A stretch of DNA of 52,927 nt, from positions 1 through 52,927 of the forward strand of contig DAIDAY010000003.1 in the NCBI GenBank assembly GCA_027310365.1, read 5' to 3'. Below, piece by piece: positions 7,654 to 16,097 of the stretch (position 1 is the stretch's first letter; each line of letters starts with the position of its first letter). The position numbers were made by a program, and so were the translations under genes. A model generated the notes under the pieces. It had not been told where the DNA came from and searched no databases. It was given only the letters and a program-made list of their open reading frames with translations. This DNA is from a bacterium (GTDB lineage: Bacteria; Patescibacteriota; Minisyncoccia; UBA6257; GWB1-50-10).

Positions 7654-9111
7654 TCAGTCATCTGTCAATAAAGAGCCGGTGGAACGCTTTGACAGCAACT
7701 CATCGGTGTGGTCCGCGATCGTTCCCGCGCCCATCATGACTATCACAAACTTCTCCTCCTTCGCTGAAGTTCCGGAGAGCACGTTCTTCGGGGGTTTGGG
7801 GGGGGCGATGATCTCTCGAAGAATTTGCGGGAGCTTTTTGTAGTTGTTGCAGAACAAAACATCGAGATTTCTGTTCAGCCGCTTGATCTTTTTGGCTAAA
7901 TTTTCCGAGGTGTACGTCTTATTGACCTTATCCCGGCCGGCAACTTTATACGTCGGCATGAGAACAAGGCAATCAGCCCTGTCAAACGCAGTCAAAAATT
8001 CCTCAAAAAGGTTTTGGAGACGCTTGGCCTGGTGTGGTTCAAAAACACAGATGATTTTGTATTTCGGAAATTTCTCGCGGAATGCCGAAAGCGTCGCATT
8101 GATCTCGGTCGGATGATGGGCGTAATCGTCATACACCGGTATTTTGCATTTGGTATACCGTATTTTGTATTTTTTGACGTTCAAATCGCCGCGCTCCTCG
8201 AACCGACGCCATGCACCTTTGTACTCGCGGAAGGTTGAGAGGATCACTTTTTCTTCGATATCCAATTCTTTCGCGAGCATGAGAACCGCAAGCGCATTCA
8301 TGAGATTGTGTTCGCCGGGAATGGAAAGCGTTTTCTTCAGTTTCGACTTCAAGTCTGTCCGATCGGCAAGCGAGTACCAGATGACATTCGCAGACTTTTC
8401 CCTTGCGACTCTCTCGATGTCTTTCCTGATTTTTAAGAGATTCTCATTGTCCTTGTTCACCACGAGCGTTCCGCCGAGTTTCATGTTGGCAATGAATTTC
8501 AAAAATGTTCTCTCGACATTCTCAAAACTTTTGTAGAAATCCAAATGTTCCTTGTCGATGTTCGTGATGATGACGAAGGTGGGGGAATAGTTCAAGAACG
8601 CCGCTTTCCATTCATCGGCCTCAAGCACGAGATAGTCCCCCTGACCAAAACGGAAATTCGTGTCGCCAAATTCTTTGAGTTTTGTTCCCACGATAACCGT
8701 CGGGTCGAAACCCGCTTTCATCAAAACGAGAGACAAGAGAGAGGTGGTCGTACTCTTCCCGTGGGCTCCGGCGACGGCAAAGGTCTCATACCCGCGAGTC
8801 AGTTCTCCGACAGCCTCGGGGTAGGAGTAGGTCGGCAAACCCCGCTTTCTAGCTTCCAAAAGCTCGGGGTTCCCTTCGGGAATGGCGTTATTATAGATAA
8901 CCAGGCCTATTTTAGTCTCTAAATTGCCCTTTTTATGGCCTATTTTGACTTTTACGCCGTCTTTTCTCAGACCGAGGGTTATCTTACTTTCCGTGATATC
9001 AGACCCGGAAACAGCCCAATTTTGAGCCTTGAACCAACGGGCAAGGGAACTCATCCCGATTCCGCCGATGCCTATGAAATGAACGCTTTTTTCCTTGATA
9101 TGATCGAACAC
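7654..9111 (-). CDS. murC: UDP-N-acetylmuramate--L-alanine ligase
   Basis: Adds L-alanine to UDP-MurNAc, the first step of the peptide stem of peptidoglycan. Present are HFIGIGGIGMSSLA (Rossmann-like UDP domain), the ATP loop AGAHGKSTTTSL, EADEW, the GEHNLMNALA region and YDDYAHHPTE. I chose the GTG at 9111 (VFDHIKEKSVHFIGIGG), which gives the usual short N-terminus; an ATG at 9183 would add a hydrophobic, atypical extension. Two in-frame low-complexity inserts are odd: KKYKIRYTKCKIPV before YDDYAHH, encoded by an AAATACAAAATAC-type tract, and PPKPPKNVLSGTSAKEE near the C-terminus. Confidence 0.94.
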   Translation of the reverse strand: MFDHIKEKSVHFIGIGGIGMSSLARWFKAQNWAVSGSDITESKITLGLRKDGVKVKIGHKKGNLETKIGLVIYNNAIPEGNPELLEARKRGLPTYSYPEAVGELTRGYETFAVAGAHGKSTTTSLLSLVLMKAGFDPTVIVGTKLKEFGDTNFRFGQGDYLVLEADEWKAAFLNYSPTFVIITNIDKEHLDFYKSFENVERTFLKFIANMKLGGTLVVNKDNENLLKIRKDIERVAREKSANVIWYSLADRTDLKSKLKKTLSIPGEHNLMNALAVLMLAKELDIEEKVILSTFREYKGAWRRFEERGDLNVKKYKIRYTKCKIPVYDDYAHHPTEINATLSAFREKFPKYKIICVFEPHQAKRLQNLFEEFLTAFDRADCLVLMPTYKVAGRDKVNKTYTSENLAKKIKRLNRNLDVLFCNNYKKLPQILREIIAPPKPPKNVLSGTSAKEEKFVIVMMGAGTIADHTDELLSKRSTGSLLTDD

Positions 9112-9171
9112 AAAAGTGGGGATAATTATGCTATAGGGTACTCCAAAAAGAACAGAAATTCCAGAGAGGGA

Positions 9172-9379
9172 TGAAATAGCCATTGCTCAAGCCCAACGGA
9201 TAAGACCGGACAAGGGTTTGATTTTCTTCCCACTGATCCTGGAGGCGATACCGAAAACAGGAGGTGGCAAAGCACGCTTTTGGTCCACAACTTTGACCAT
9301 GAAATCTCGGAGGAAGCGGTACGATATTACCGTAAATGCGGGATTTTTCATCCGTCGTCCATTCCGGAAGCCATCTAGA
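9172..9379 (+). other. Gene-like open frame without a start codon
   Basis: Between murC and the next gene (9112-9744) I find no secure gene. This plus-strand frame, from just after a TGA to a TAG near 9378, reads protein-like (FDFLPTDPGGDTENRRW, then TLLVHNFDHEISEEAVRYYR and KCGIFHPSSIPEAI) but has no ATG near its beginning. It could be a gene remnant. A minus-strand frame at 9542-9680 (GGFILYIKENKVGYRVIGN...) is also gene-like. Neither is recognised. Confidence 0.2.
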
Positions 9380-9667
9380 GGGAACCCCTCATGAGTGGAG
9401 AAGGATAGAAGTTTTACGATAGGCGACAGCGATCCTGCCGCTTATCTCTTTATTCCTTATCTGTCGCACAAGGTATATTTTGCGCACCATCATCAGGCGT
9501 TGGGTCATTTTAACGGTGTTCGTTTTCTGTCACATCTTACGTCACGTCGAAAACCCAATGTAACGACGTGCTGGCGTTTCGAGCGTGAGAATTCTTTTTC
9601 CTGCATTGAAGTCAACCGCACAGCGATTTCCAATGACTCGGTATCCCACTTTGTTTTCCTTAATGTA

Positions 9668-9694
9668 CAAAATAAAACCGCCCCGGAGGGCAGG
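9668..9694 (-). terminator. Rho-independent terminator with UNCG-type loop
   Basis: On the minus strand CCTGCCC-TCCG-GGGCGG is followed by TTTTATTTT. The cUCCGg loop is a stable tetraloop type. It lies about 50 nt after the stop of the 122-residue secreted protein and would end the long envelope operon. Confidence 0.6.
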
Positions 9695-9744
9695 TCTCGA
9701 AAGTTTTGAAATCCCAAACCTTCTCTTCGGGCCAACGAGGAAAG

Positions 9745-10113
9745 TTAGAGATATGAGAGGCCGACCTGCAGGAGTTTGATCACGAGTTCCCAAATCCAGA
9801 TCATGAAATTCACCGCAACTGTGATGATGTTGGCGAGACTGACGCCGATATTCGCCGAGAACCAGTTATTGACGTTTTGCCAAACGTTTCCCACGTCCGT
9901 CGTCACGCCCGTCCCCTGCCCAAGATTCAAGGAGTTGCCTCCCGCAGCATTCTCCCTTCCGTTGATGGAAGGAAGTTGGATTTTTTTGATGGTATTAAAA
10001 AGGTCGTTCACCGGCCCCGGCGTATTGTTGCCGTTCGGCGCGCCGAGCTGCGCTCCTGCCGCGAAAGGAACAAGAGATGCGACAATCGCGAAGATGAAGA
10101 TTTTTTTATTCAT
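9745..10113 (-). CDS. Secreted or membrane-anchored hypothetical protein
   Basis: A 122-residue protein with an N-terminal signal peptide (MNKKIFIFAIVASLVPFAAGA), a low-complexity Asn/Gly-rich middle, and a C-terminal hydrophobic segment (about 95-117, IITVAVNFMIWIWELVIKLL) that should anchor it in the membrane. The family is not recognised. Its ATG lies inside the end of the M23 peptidase gene (8-bp overlap), so the two are co-translated and the product may assist or localise that peptidase. A terminator follows. Confidence 0.8.
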   Translation of the reverse strand: MNKKIFIFAIVASLVPFAAGAQLGAPNGNNTPGPVNDLFNTIKKIQLPSINGRENAAGGNSLNLGQGTGVTTDVGNVWQNVNNWFSANIGVSLANIITVAVNFMIWIWELVIKLLQVGLSYL

Positions 10114-11422
10114 CGTAGGAAATTCCCGACTCCGGCAGATACGTCACGGGATCGACGGTGACGCCGACCGGTACCAAACCTTTTGCCGGCGGAATCGCTT
10201 TCAGTTCCACGTCCGGCGTGTAATAAACTCCGAAGTGCAAGTGAGGCCCGAAGGCGTATCCGGTGTTCCCAGAATAGCCGATGAGGTCTCCTCTTTTTAT
10301 TATATCACCCGCGCTCACCGCCGTCTTGGAAAGGTGTGCATAAAGAGTCGTGAGATTATTCACGTGATTGACGATGACATACCTCCCATACTGGTAGCGA
10401 TTCCACCGAGCGAAACCCCGGTCATTGTTGTCGACCCGCAAAACAACCCCGTCGGCGGCGGCGTACACGGGCGTCCCGATGCTGGCGCCGAAGTCAACGC
10501 CCGTATGAAAGTTGGTTTTGTACGCCCGTTCGGCGAACGTGGTGTAGCCATACCCTTGCGTAACCATCGGCGTATCGATGGGAAAGGATAGTATGCCGCG
10601 GATCTTGGAAGGCAAGAGATTTGGATTGAACGATGCCCTGAGATTGCCTTCGATTTCTTCGATAACCCGCGAGATTTGGAGCTGTTGTTTATTCAATTGA
10701 TCCATTTGGTCCTGATAGACCTGTGCCTGATTCCGCGTCGCCGAAAGGACGGCGTCTTTTTGCTGTTTTTGATCCCAAAGAATGCTTTGGGTATTCGCCA
10801 AGTTGATTTGAATTTCCTGCTTCTTTTCTTGTTCCGCGCTCGCCGTCGCGATATTGCCGTTCAATTGGTTTTCCAAATCGGCCAACTGGGATAGACTGTC
10901 GACGAGCGATTTATTCAAGAGATAAAGCGAATTCGTTTTATTCAAAGAATCGGCAAACGTATCGTTGCTCAAAACCGCGAAGAGAAGGCCCTGGTCGTTA
11001 TTCTGCTGAATTTCCACCATGAGTTTCGCGAGAGCTTCTTTTCGCCGGGTTATTTCATTTTGGATGTTCGCGATGGTCTCCGTCGATGATTGAATTTGCA
11101 GAGAAAGTTTCCGGGACGCCGCTTGATTGGATTGAATCTGCAAGTTAAGCTGCGAAATCTGGTAATTGAGGCCTTGAACTTCCTGACTCAGTGAGTTTTT
11201 GGATTCGCTGATTTGGTTCAGCTTTGCCTGCACGTCCTGCTTTTGCGTCTCTATTTGCTTGATTTGGCTGCTCCGTATTTCTATGAGTTGCTGAAGTGTT
11301 GCGGTCTCGCTTGATGTCGTCGCTGCATTGCTCGGTGCCGTCTGTGCCGAAATTGAAACGGCGAGTGACGCAAAAATGACAAAAGAAAACATCGCCGAAA
11401 TTTTCTTTGCATGGTTCTTCAT
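10106..11422 (-). CDS. M23 family metallopeptidase with coiled coil (EnvC-like)
   Basis: A 438-residue exported peptidoglycan hydrolase or hydrolase activator. It has a signal peptide (KKISAMFSFVIFASLAVSISA), a long coiled coil at about 45-270 rich in Gln and Asn, then an M23/LytM domain with the zinc-binding motifs HTGVDFG and HLHFG both intact, so it should be an active endopeptidase, unlike EnvC itself. The start at 11422 (MKNHAKK) places the signal peptide correctly and lies 3 nt from the gltX stop. The coiled coil with LytM layout is typical of divisome-linked factors that control cell separation. Confidence 0.92.
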   Translation of the reverse strand: MKNHAKKISAMFSFVIFASLAVSISAQTAPSNAATTSSETATLQQLIEIRSSQIKQIETQKQDVQAKLNQISESKNSLSQEVQGLNYQISQLNLQIQSNQAASRKLSLQIQSSTETIANIQNEITRRKEALAKLMVEIQQNNDQGLLFAVLSNDTFADSLNKTNSLYLLNKSLVDSLSQLADLENQLNGNIATASAEQEKKQEIQINLANTQSILWDQKQQKDAVLSATRNQAQVYQDQMDQLNKQQLQISRVIEEIEGNLRASFNPNLLPSKIRGILSFPIDTPMVTQGYGYTTFAERAYKTNFHTGVDFGASIGTPVYAAADGVVLRVDNNDRGFARWNRYQYGRYVIVNHVNNLTTLYAHLSKTAVSAGDIIKRGDLIGYSGNTGYAFGPHLHFGVYYTPDVELKAIPPAKGLVPVGVTVDPVTYLPESGISYDE

Positions 11423-11424
11423 GA

Positions 11425-12843
11425 TTACCGCGCCGAACCGAGTTTTTTCAAGGCTGTTTCCACCCGTGCCAGCGATTCTTCCTTGCCCAAAATATACAGA
11501 ATCTCGATGGGGCCGGGTGACGCTTCCCTCCCCGACAAAGCGACGCGGAGCGGCCACAAAACTTCTCCTCTGCCGCGCTTTTCGGCGACCGACATAACGT
11601 ACTTCTCGACCGCCTCCTTTGACCAGAGTTCGTGGTTCGGGATACCCCTCACGACATTCGCGAGGAAACTCAAATTGTCGGCGGCAATCATCTTCGACGA
11701 TCCGCGCCAAATCAAGAACGCAGGATCGTATTCGGGCAACGTGAAAAAGAACGACGCCAACTGTTCGAAGTCGGAAAGATGTTTCAAGCGTTCCTTTTCG
11801 ACAGCCAAAACTTTCTTTAATTTTTCTTTTTCCTGAAGCCACGCCGATGGGATAAAATCGGCCATCCGCTCAGCCAAAATATCCGCAGGAAGATTCTTGA
11901 TGTAATAAGCGTTCAGCCATTCCAATTTTTCGGGATTGAAAACAGCTCCCCCTCTCTGCACTTTTTTGAAACTAAAATCGCTGACCATCTCGGAAATTGA
12001 AACAACTTCCTTGTCCACCGTCGGATGCCACCCGAGAAGAGCCATGAAATTCAAGAGCGCTTCGGGGAGATATCCCTGCGCCCTGAAATCTTTGAGCGAA
12101 GCGTCCAAGTACCGCTTCGAAAGCTTCTTCCGGTCGAATCCCAGGATGAGCGGCAGGTGTGCATACACCGGCACCCTGAAACCAAGCGCTTCTTGCATGG
12201 CAACCTGTCTTGGGGTATTCGAGAGGTGGTCTTCGCCGCGGATCACGTGGGTGATGCTCATTTCTTCGTCGTCTACGACGACGGCGAAATTGTAGAGCGG
12301 CTCTTGGAATCCTTTCGCGATGATGATGTCACCGATCAAATCAAGATCGAAGGTCACTCTGCCGCGAATTAAATCAGTGAAGGAAATTTCATGCGAAGGC
12401 ATACGGAACCGGATAACGTGCTTTTCCAATTTCGCCCGCTTTTCAGCGACATCTCGCGGAATCGTTCCGCACTTGCCGCTGTATTTCGGCTGAAGTCCTT
12501 GGCTGAGCTGCGCCTGTCGTTCGGCTTCCAGTTCTTCGGGCGTGCAGAAACAAAAATAAGCCCTGTTTTCTCCAAGGAGGCGCTTTAAATATCTTTCATA
12601 GACGGGGAGACGTTCGCTCTGCCGTTCAAGATCGCCATCCCAGGTAATCCCCAGCCACCGTAACTCCTCGATGATGCTTTCTTCGTATTCCTTTTTCGAC
12701 CGTTCCTTGTCGGTATCCTCGATACGAAGCAGAAATTCTCCGCCCTCGTGTCTTGCAAACAACCAGTTAAAAAGCGCTGTTCTGGCGTTTCCCAGGCTCA
12801 AATATCCCGTTGGAGATGGGGCAAATCTGACCTTTATCGGCAT
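11425..12843 (-). CDS. gltX: Glutamyl-tRNA synthetase
   Basis: A class I synthetase of 472 residues that charges tRNA-Glu, and possibly tRNA-Gln where GlnRS is absent. The catalytic core starts FAPSPTGYLSLGNARTALFN; the usual HIGH-type motif (L-H-I/V-G) reads LSLG, so the first histidine is a serine. The second motif KKLSKR is normal. A Cys cluster (CFC ... KCG, about 98-126) resembles the zinc site of some GluRS. The start at 12843 (MPIKVRF) fits the family; TATACT lies 6 nt upstream, predicting leaderless transcription even though the gene is inside a minus-strand run. Confidence 0.94.
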   Translation of the reverse strand: MPIKVRFAPSPTGYLSLGNARTALFNWLFARHEGGEFLLRIEDTDKERSKKEYEESIIEELRWLGITWDGDLERQSERLPVYERYLKRLLGENRAYFCFCTPEELEAERQAQLSQGLQPKYSGKCGTIPRDVAEKRAKLEKHVIRFRMPSHEISFTDLIRGRVTFDLDLIGDIIIAKGFQEPLYNFAVVVDDEEMSITHVIRGEDHLSNTPRQVAMQEALGFRVPVYAHLPLILGFDRKKLSKRYLDASLKDFRAQGYLPEALLNFMALLGWHPTVDKEVVSISEMVSDFSFKKVQRGGAVFNPEKLEWLNAYYIKNLPADILAERMADFIPSAWLQEKEKLKKVLAVEKERLKHLSDFEQLASFFFTLPEYDPAFLIWRGSSKMIAADNLSFLANVVRGIPNHELWSKEAVEKYVMSVAEKRGRGEVLWPLRVALSGREASPGPIEILYILGKEESLARVETALKKLGSAR

Positions 12844-12849
12844 GCGGAA

Positions 12850-12883
12850 AGTATACGCCAAAACGGCCGCCTTATAAAGCTGC
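12850..12883 (-). promoter_or_regulatory. Internal promoter and hairpin before gltX
   Basis: The 44-bp gap between the upstream hypothetical gene and gltX holds a GCCGC...GCGGC stem followed by CGTTTTGG (weak terminator-like) and then TATACT (12850-12855) placed 6 nt before the gltX ATG. Confidence 0.45.
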
Positions 12884-12887
12884 GGCG

Positions 12888-13232
12888 TTATGCCTCAAGA
12901 TCAAGCTCTGCTCTCAACTTGATCCAATATTCCTTCTTCTTTTTCTCTTCAGTCCCCAAATTTTCTCCCTTTTGCACCTCTTCTTGTATCGCCCCGCCGA
13001 TGAACTTCCCTAAATCCTCTTTTGTCTTCGTCTCCATACACAGCTCATCCACACGGTTGAGGGCCCACTGAATAAACTCCCTTTCCTTTGATGGTATTGA
13101 CTGTCCCTTTTCGTCGATAACGGTCGCACTTTTCATTTCTCCTTCGGCCAACGAAAGCTTATCCCTCAACTGTTCCTTGATTTTTTCCCAATCCACGACG
13201 CGCTCTCCGTTGTCTATTTTTTCTCTCAACAT
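12888..13232 (-). CDS. Hypothetical acidic/basic helical protein
   Basis: A 114-residue, highly charged, probably all-helical soluble protein (MLREKIDNGERVVDWEKIK...). It has no membrane segment, signal peptide or recognisable catalytic motif, and I cannot assign a family. The gene follows murG by 11 bp and precedes gltX, in the same orientation as the mur cluster, which supports it being real and cotranscribed. A link to envelope synthesis is only by neighbourhood. Confidence 0.65.
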   Translation of the reverse strand: MLREKIDNGERVVDWEKIKEQLRDKLSLAEGEMKSATVIDEKGQSIPSKEREFIQWALNRVDELCMETKTKEDLGKFIGGAIQEEVQKGENLGTEEKKKKEYWIKLRAELDLEA

Positions 13233-13243
13233 GGCAAACCGAT

Positions 13244-14356
13244 TTACAAATTCATGATATCTCCCGCAATGAGATCAGCCGCGTCCGGCTTCGCGAAAGC
13301 TGATGCAGCGCTGCCCATTCTCGCAGAGTTGTTCGCATTTCCGAGAATGTCTCCCGTCTTCGTCGTGACGACGTCCAGTTTCAAATTGTTTTCCTCAATG
13401 ACAAAGGCAGCGCCGGTTTTCGCGTAAGCGTACGCATTGGTTCTTTGATGATCCCCTGCCGCCTCGGGCAGCGGAACCAAGATCGAGGGTTTCCCGAAGA
13501 ACGCAGCTTCGAAAATGGACGCCGATCCGGCTCGCGAAAGAATGACATCCGCTGCCGTATACGCCAATTTCATCTCCTCGGCAGTCATGAAACCGAACAG
13601 TTTGTATCGGGAAGAATATAACGAACCAACCTCCTTCGACAAGGAAGAGATGATGAGCTGCGCTTCATTGAGATTCGCCGCGCCGGCCTGGTGGCAAATC
13701 TGGAATTCCTTGAGAAGCGGCTCAAAATTGTCGAAGATGAACTGGTTGATCCGCATTGCCCCCTGCGATCCCCCGACGACAAAAACGAGCGGAAGCATCT
13801 TATCAAATCCTAACGCTGCCTTGGCATCGTCTTTTGGCATAACCCTCCCTTTAAAGGCGTCCCGCAAAGGATTCCCGACCAGTGTTATGTTTTTCTTCTT
13901 GTGGAAAAAGGCATACGACTCCTCGAACGATATTGCTATCTTTCTCGCGAATTTTCCGGAAATTCTGCTGGTAAGACCTGGAACGGTGTCGGATTCGTGG
14001 ATAACAACCGGGATCATGTAGAACCGGGCGGCGATGACAACTGGCAATGCGCCGGGGCCACCTTTCGAAAAAACGATATCTGGCATGAGAAAATACAATT
14101 TCGCGAGCGCTTCGATGAGACCGAGGAGAAATTTCGGGATGTCGATAAAATTCGAAAGGGAAAAATACCTCCGGAGTTTGCTCGTGATGATCGATGACAT
14201 CCGTATTTCCCGCCGCGCGAATTCATCGGCATACTGCCCGGCGGGGCCGAGATAAATAATTTCAACGCCTCCCGCTCGCATAAGCGCATCGGCAACGGCA
14301 AGCAATGGGTAAAAATGCCCGCCCGTTCCCCCTCCCGTCAAAACAATTCGTTTCAT
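13244..14356 (-). CDS. murG: UDP-GlcNAc:MurNAc-pentapeptide-lipid GlcNAc transferase
   Basis: Converts lipid I to lipid II at the inner face of the membrane. The 370-residue protein has the GT28 N-terminal glycine loop LTGGGTGGHFYPLLAVADAL, the linker region VVGGSQGAMRINQF, and the C-terminal donor-binding segment with the SRAGSASIFEAAFFGKP and LPEAAGDHQRTNA motifs. It follows the HExxH membrane gene by 5 bp in the order mraY, amidohydrolase-like, ftsW, HExxH protein, murG, so the genes for lipid I/II synthesis and glycan polymerisation are in one run. Confidence 0.96.
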   Translation of the reverse strand: MKRIVLTGGGTGGHFYPLLAVADALMRAGGVEIIYLGPAGQYADEFARREIRMSSIITSKLRRYFSLSNFIDIPKFLLGLIEALAKLYFLMPDIVFSKGGPGALPVVIAARFYMIPVVIHESDTVPGLTSRISGKFARKIAISFEESYAFFHKKKNITLVGNPLRDAFKGRVMPKDDAKAALGFDKMLPLVFVVGGSQGAMRINQFIFDNFEPLLKEFQICHQAGAANLNEAQLIISSLSKEVGSLYSSRYKLFGFMTAEEMKLAYTAADVILSRAGSASIFEAAFFGKPSILVPLPEAAGDHQRTNAYAYAKTGAAFVIEENNLKLDVVTTKTGDILGNANNSARMGSAASAFAKPDAADLIAGDIMNL

Positions 14357-14361
14357 TGATG

Positions 14362-14997
14362 TTATTGTACCACCCGGCCAAGGGCTCTCAAAATTCCCAC
14401 GGCTGCCACGACGACGAGCTGAAGGATGATGTTGATAATAATGAGGCTCACGGCCACGAGGGCGAGGTTCCCGAGAAAATCAGAATTGATAAAGAACAGA
14501 GCGATAATGACAAGCCAGATGTTTTTCAAATCCTGGATCGAGGGGCCGATCATCGCGCCGACGTTGAAGAAAAGGAAAATCATCACCCAGCTCTGCCACG
14601 TCGCGAGGTTTATTTCCCCGACGAGAGTAAGTGTCGAAGCGGCCAGGCTCCCCAATCCGGAAAACTGCGGCACGATAAAGAAGTCCCCGAGAACAAACGC
14701 GTTCATGGCGTAGAGGAAAAATAATCCTCCAGCTATCGGCGCGAAGGATATGAGCGCTTCGCCGACAAACAACAGCTTTGATTTTTCATGTGTGACGTGC
14801 GGCTCACGGGAAAACACTTTGAACTCGCGGATTTTCGCGCCTGTCAAAACGCAAAAGGCCGCATGCGATGTTTCGTGGATAAACGCGCCGACATAGTACA
14901 AAAGATGCGTTATCCGGTAATTCAAATACCGCCAATTCAAAAAATTGCTGAAGTATCCCAGTGCCGTTATTGACAAGACAACCAATCCTAAATTCAT
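14362..14997 (-). CDS. Polytopic membrane protein with HExxH motif (M50-like)
   Basis: A 211-residue integral membrane protein with about five or six hydrophobic segments. Near residue 42 it has HETSH in the context FIHETSHAAFCVLTGAKIREF, which matches the zinc-binding HExxH of site-2-type (M50) membrane metallopeptidases. A clear second ligand motif (NPDG or LDG) is not obvious; the NVGAMIGPSIQDLKN segment may provide an Asp. Its ATG overlaps the ftsW stop and murG follows 5 bp later, so its substrate, if it is a protease, may be an envelope or division protein. Activity is inferred only. Confidence 0.7.
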   Translation of the reverse strand: MNLGLVVLSITALGYFSNFLNWRYLNYRITHLLYYVGAFIHETSHAAFCVLTGAKIREFKVFSREPHVTHEKSKLLFVGEALISFAPIAGGLFFLYAMNAFVLGDFFIVPQFSGLGSLAASTLTLVGEINLATWQSWVMIFLFFNVGAMIGPSIQDLKNIWLVIIALFFINSDFLGNLALVAVSLIIINIILQLVVVAAVGILRALGRVVQ

Positions 14998-16097
14998 GAC
15001 CTCCGTGAAATGTTCACGATGATTCCCGACATCGTGAGGAAAACGGCAAGCGCGGTGCCGCCGTAGCTTGTGAAAGGCAACGGAATGCCAGTGAAGGGTA
15101 ATAACCCCGAAACAGCTCCCATATGCACGAATGCCTGAAGGCCGATGACGGAAACAAACCCGACGACCGCAAGCTGGCTGAACAAGTCAGGGGCGCGCTT
15201 CGCGATCTTGATCCCCCGCCAGACAAAAAGCAAGAAGAGGGTGATAAAGCCGACCGAGCCGACGAATCCCAGCTCCTCCGCAATCACGGCGAATACGGAG
15301 TCTCCCGTCGGCTCCGGCAGATAGTGCAGTTTCGTCGTCGAACGGCCGTACCCGACACCCCAGGCCCCTCCTGATCCTATCGCGATCAAGGATTGATTGA
15401 TTTGATATGTTTTCCCGAGAGTATCGGAACTCGGATGAAGAAAGCTGAAAACCCGTTGGAAGCGGTACGGCGTCACGGCGATGAGGAGCGCAAGGGCGAG
15501 AACGCCGATGATGACGATGAACGCAAGCGATTTCAATTTCGCTCCGGCGATAAGGTACATGATGAGCGTGGAGCTTACTATGAGGACGACGGTCGTCGTG
15601 GCCGGCTGAAGGATAATCGGCAGGACTACCATAATGAGGATGATAAAAAACGGCAGCGTTCCTTCCCGGAAACGCTGGCGCCGGACAGATGCTTTCGAGA
15701 GCCATGATGCAACATAAAGAATGGCCGCGAGTTTCACAAATTCGGACGGCTGGAATCCGAAACCTGCAATCCGAAGCCAGCGGTCGGCGCCGTATGCCTG
15801 GTATCCCAAGGGCGTGAAGACCATGAGAAGAAAAGCCACGCCGACGATCAAGAGATACAGGCTGATTTTCTGCCATATTTTATAATCGAGAAAAACACCG
15901 AGGAGAAAACCGACGAGTCCCGGCAAAAGACCGAAGAGAATCTGGTGCGTAAGATAGTAAAAGCTGTTTCCGTATTGGACTTTCGCCACATCCGACGAGG
16001 CCGAGGTGAGCATGACAAGGCCGAAAACGACAAGCACCGTCAAAAGGAAGATGAAGACATAATCGGGAGATCTCCGCTGCGACAAAGATTTGCTCAT
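14994..16097 (-). CDS. ftsW: SEDS family glycan polymerase, FtsW type
   Basis: A 367-residue polytopic membrane protein of the SEDS family, which polymerises lipid II with a cognate class B PBP. Family features are the GADRWLRIAGFGFQPSEFVKL region, the DTLGKTYQINQSLIAIGSGG segment, the PEPTGDSVFAVIAEELGFVG stretch with its catalytic-type acidic residues, and the C-terminal LPFTGIPLPFTSYGGTAL. It sits in the mur cluster, which favours FtsW over RodA; the second SEDS gene at 40672 is the likely RodA. The start at 16097 overlaps the upstream stop (ATGA). Confidence 0.92.
   Translation of the reverse strand: MSKSLSQRRSPDYVFIFLLTVLVVFGLVMLTSASSDVAKVQYGNSFYYLTHQILFGLLPGLVGFLLGVFLDYKIWQKISLYLLIVGVAFLLMVFTPLGYQAYGADRWLRIAGFGFQPSEFVKLAAILYVASWLSKASVRRQRFREGTLPFFIILIMVVLPIILQPATTTVVLIVSSTLIMYLIAGAKLKSLAFIVIIGVLALALLIAVTPYRFQRVFSFLHPSSDTLGKTYQINQSLIAIGSGGAWGVGYGRSTTKLHYLPEPTGDSVFAVIAEELGFVGSVGFITLFLLFVWRGIKIAKRAPDLFSQLAVVGFVSVIGLQAFVHMGAVSGLLPFTGIPLPFTSYGGTALAVFLTMSGIIVNISRRS

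Noticed and set aside
9395-9709. Plus-strand 104-codon frame from a GTG
   Set aside because: It runs through the terminator of the minus-strand operon, has no Shine-Dalgarno or -10 box and no recognisable domain.
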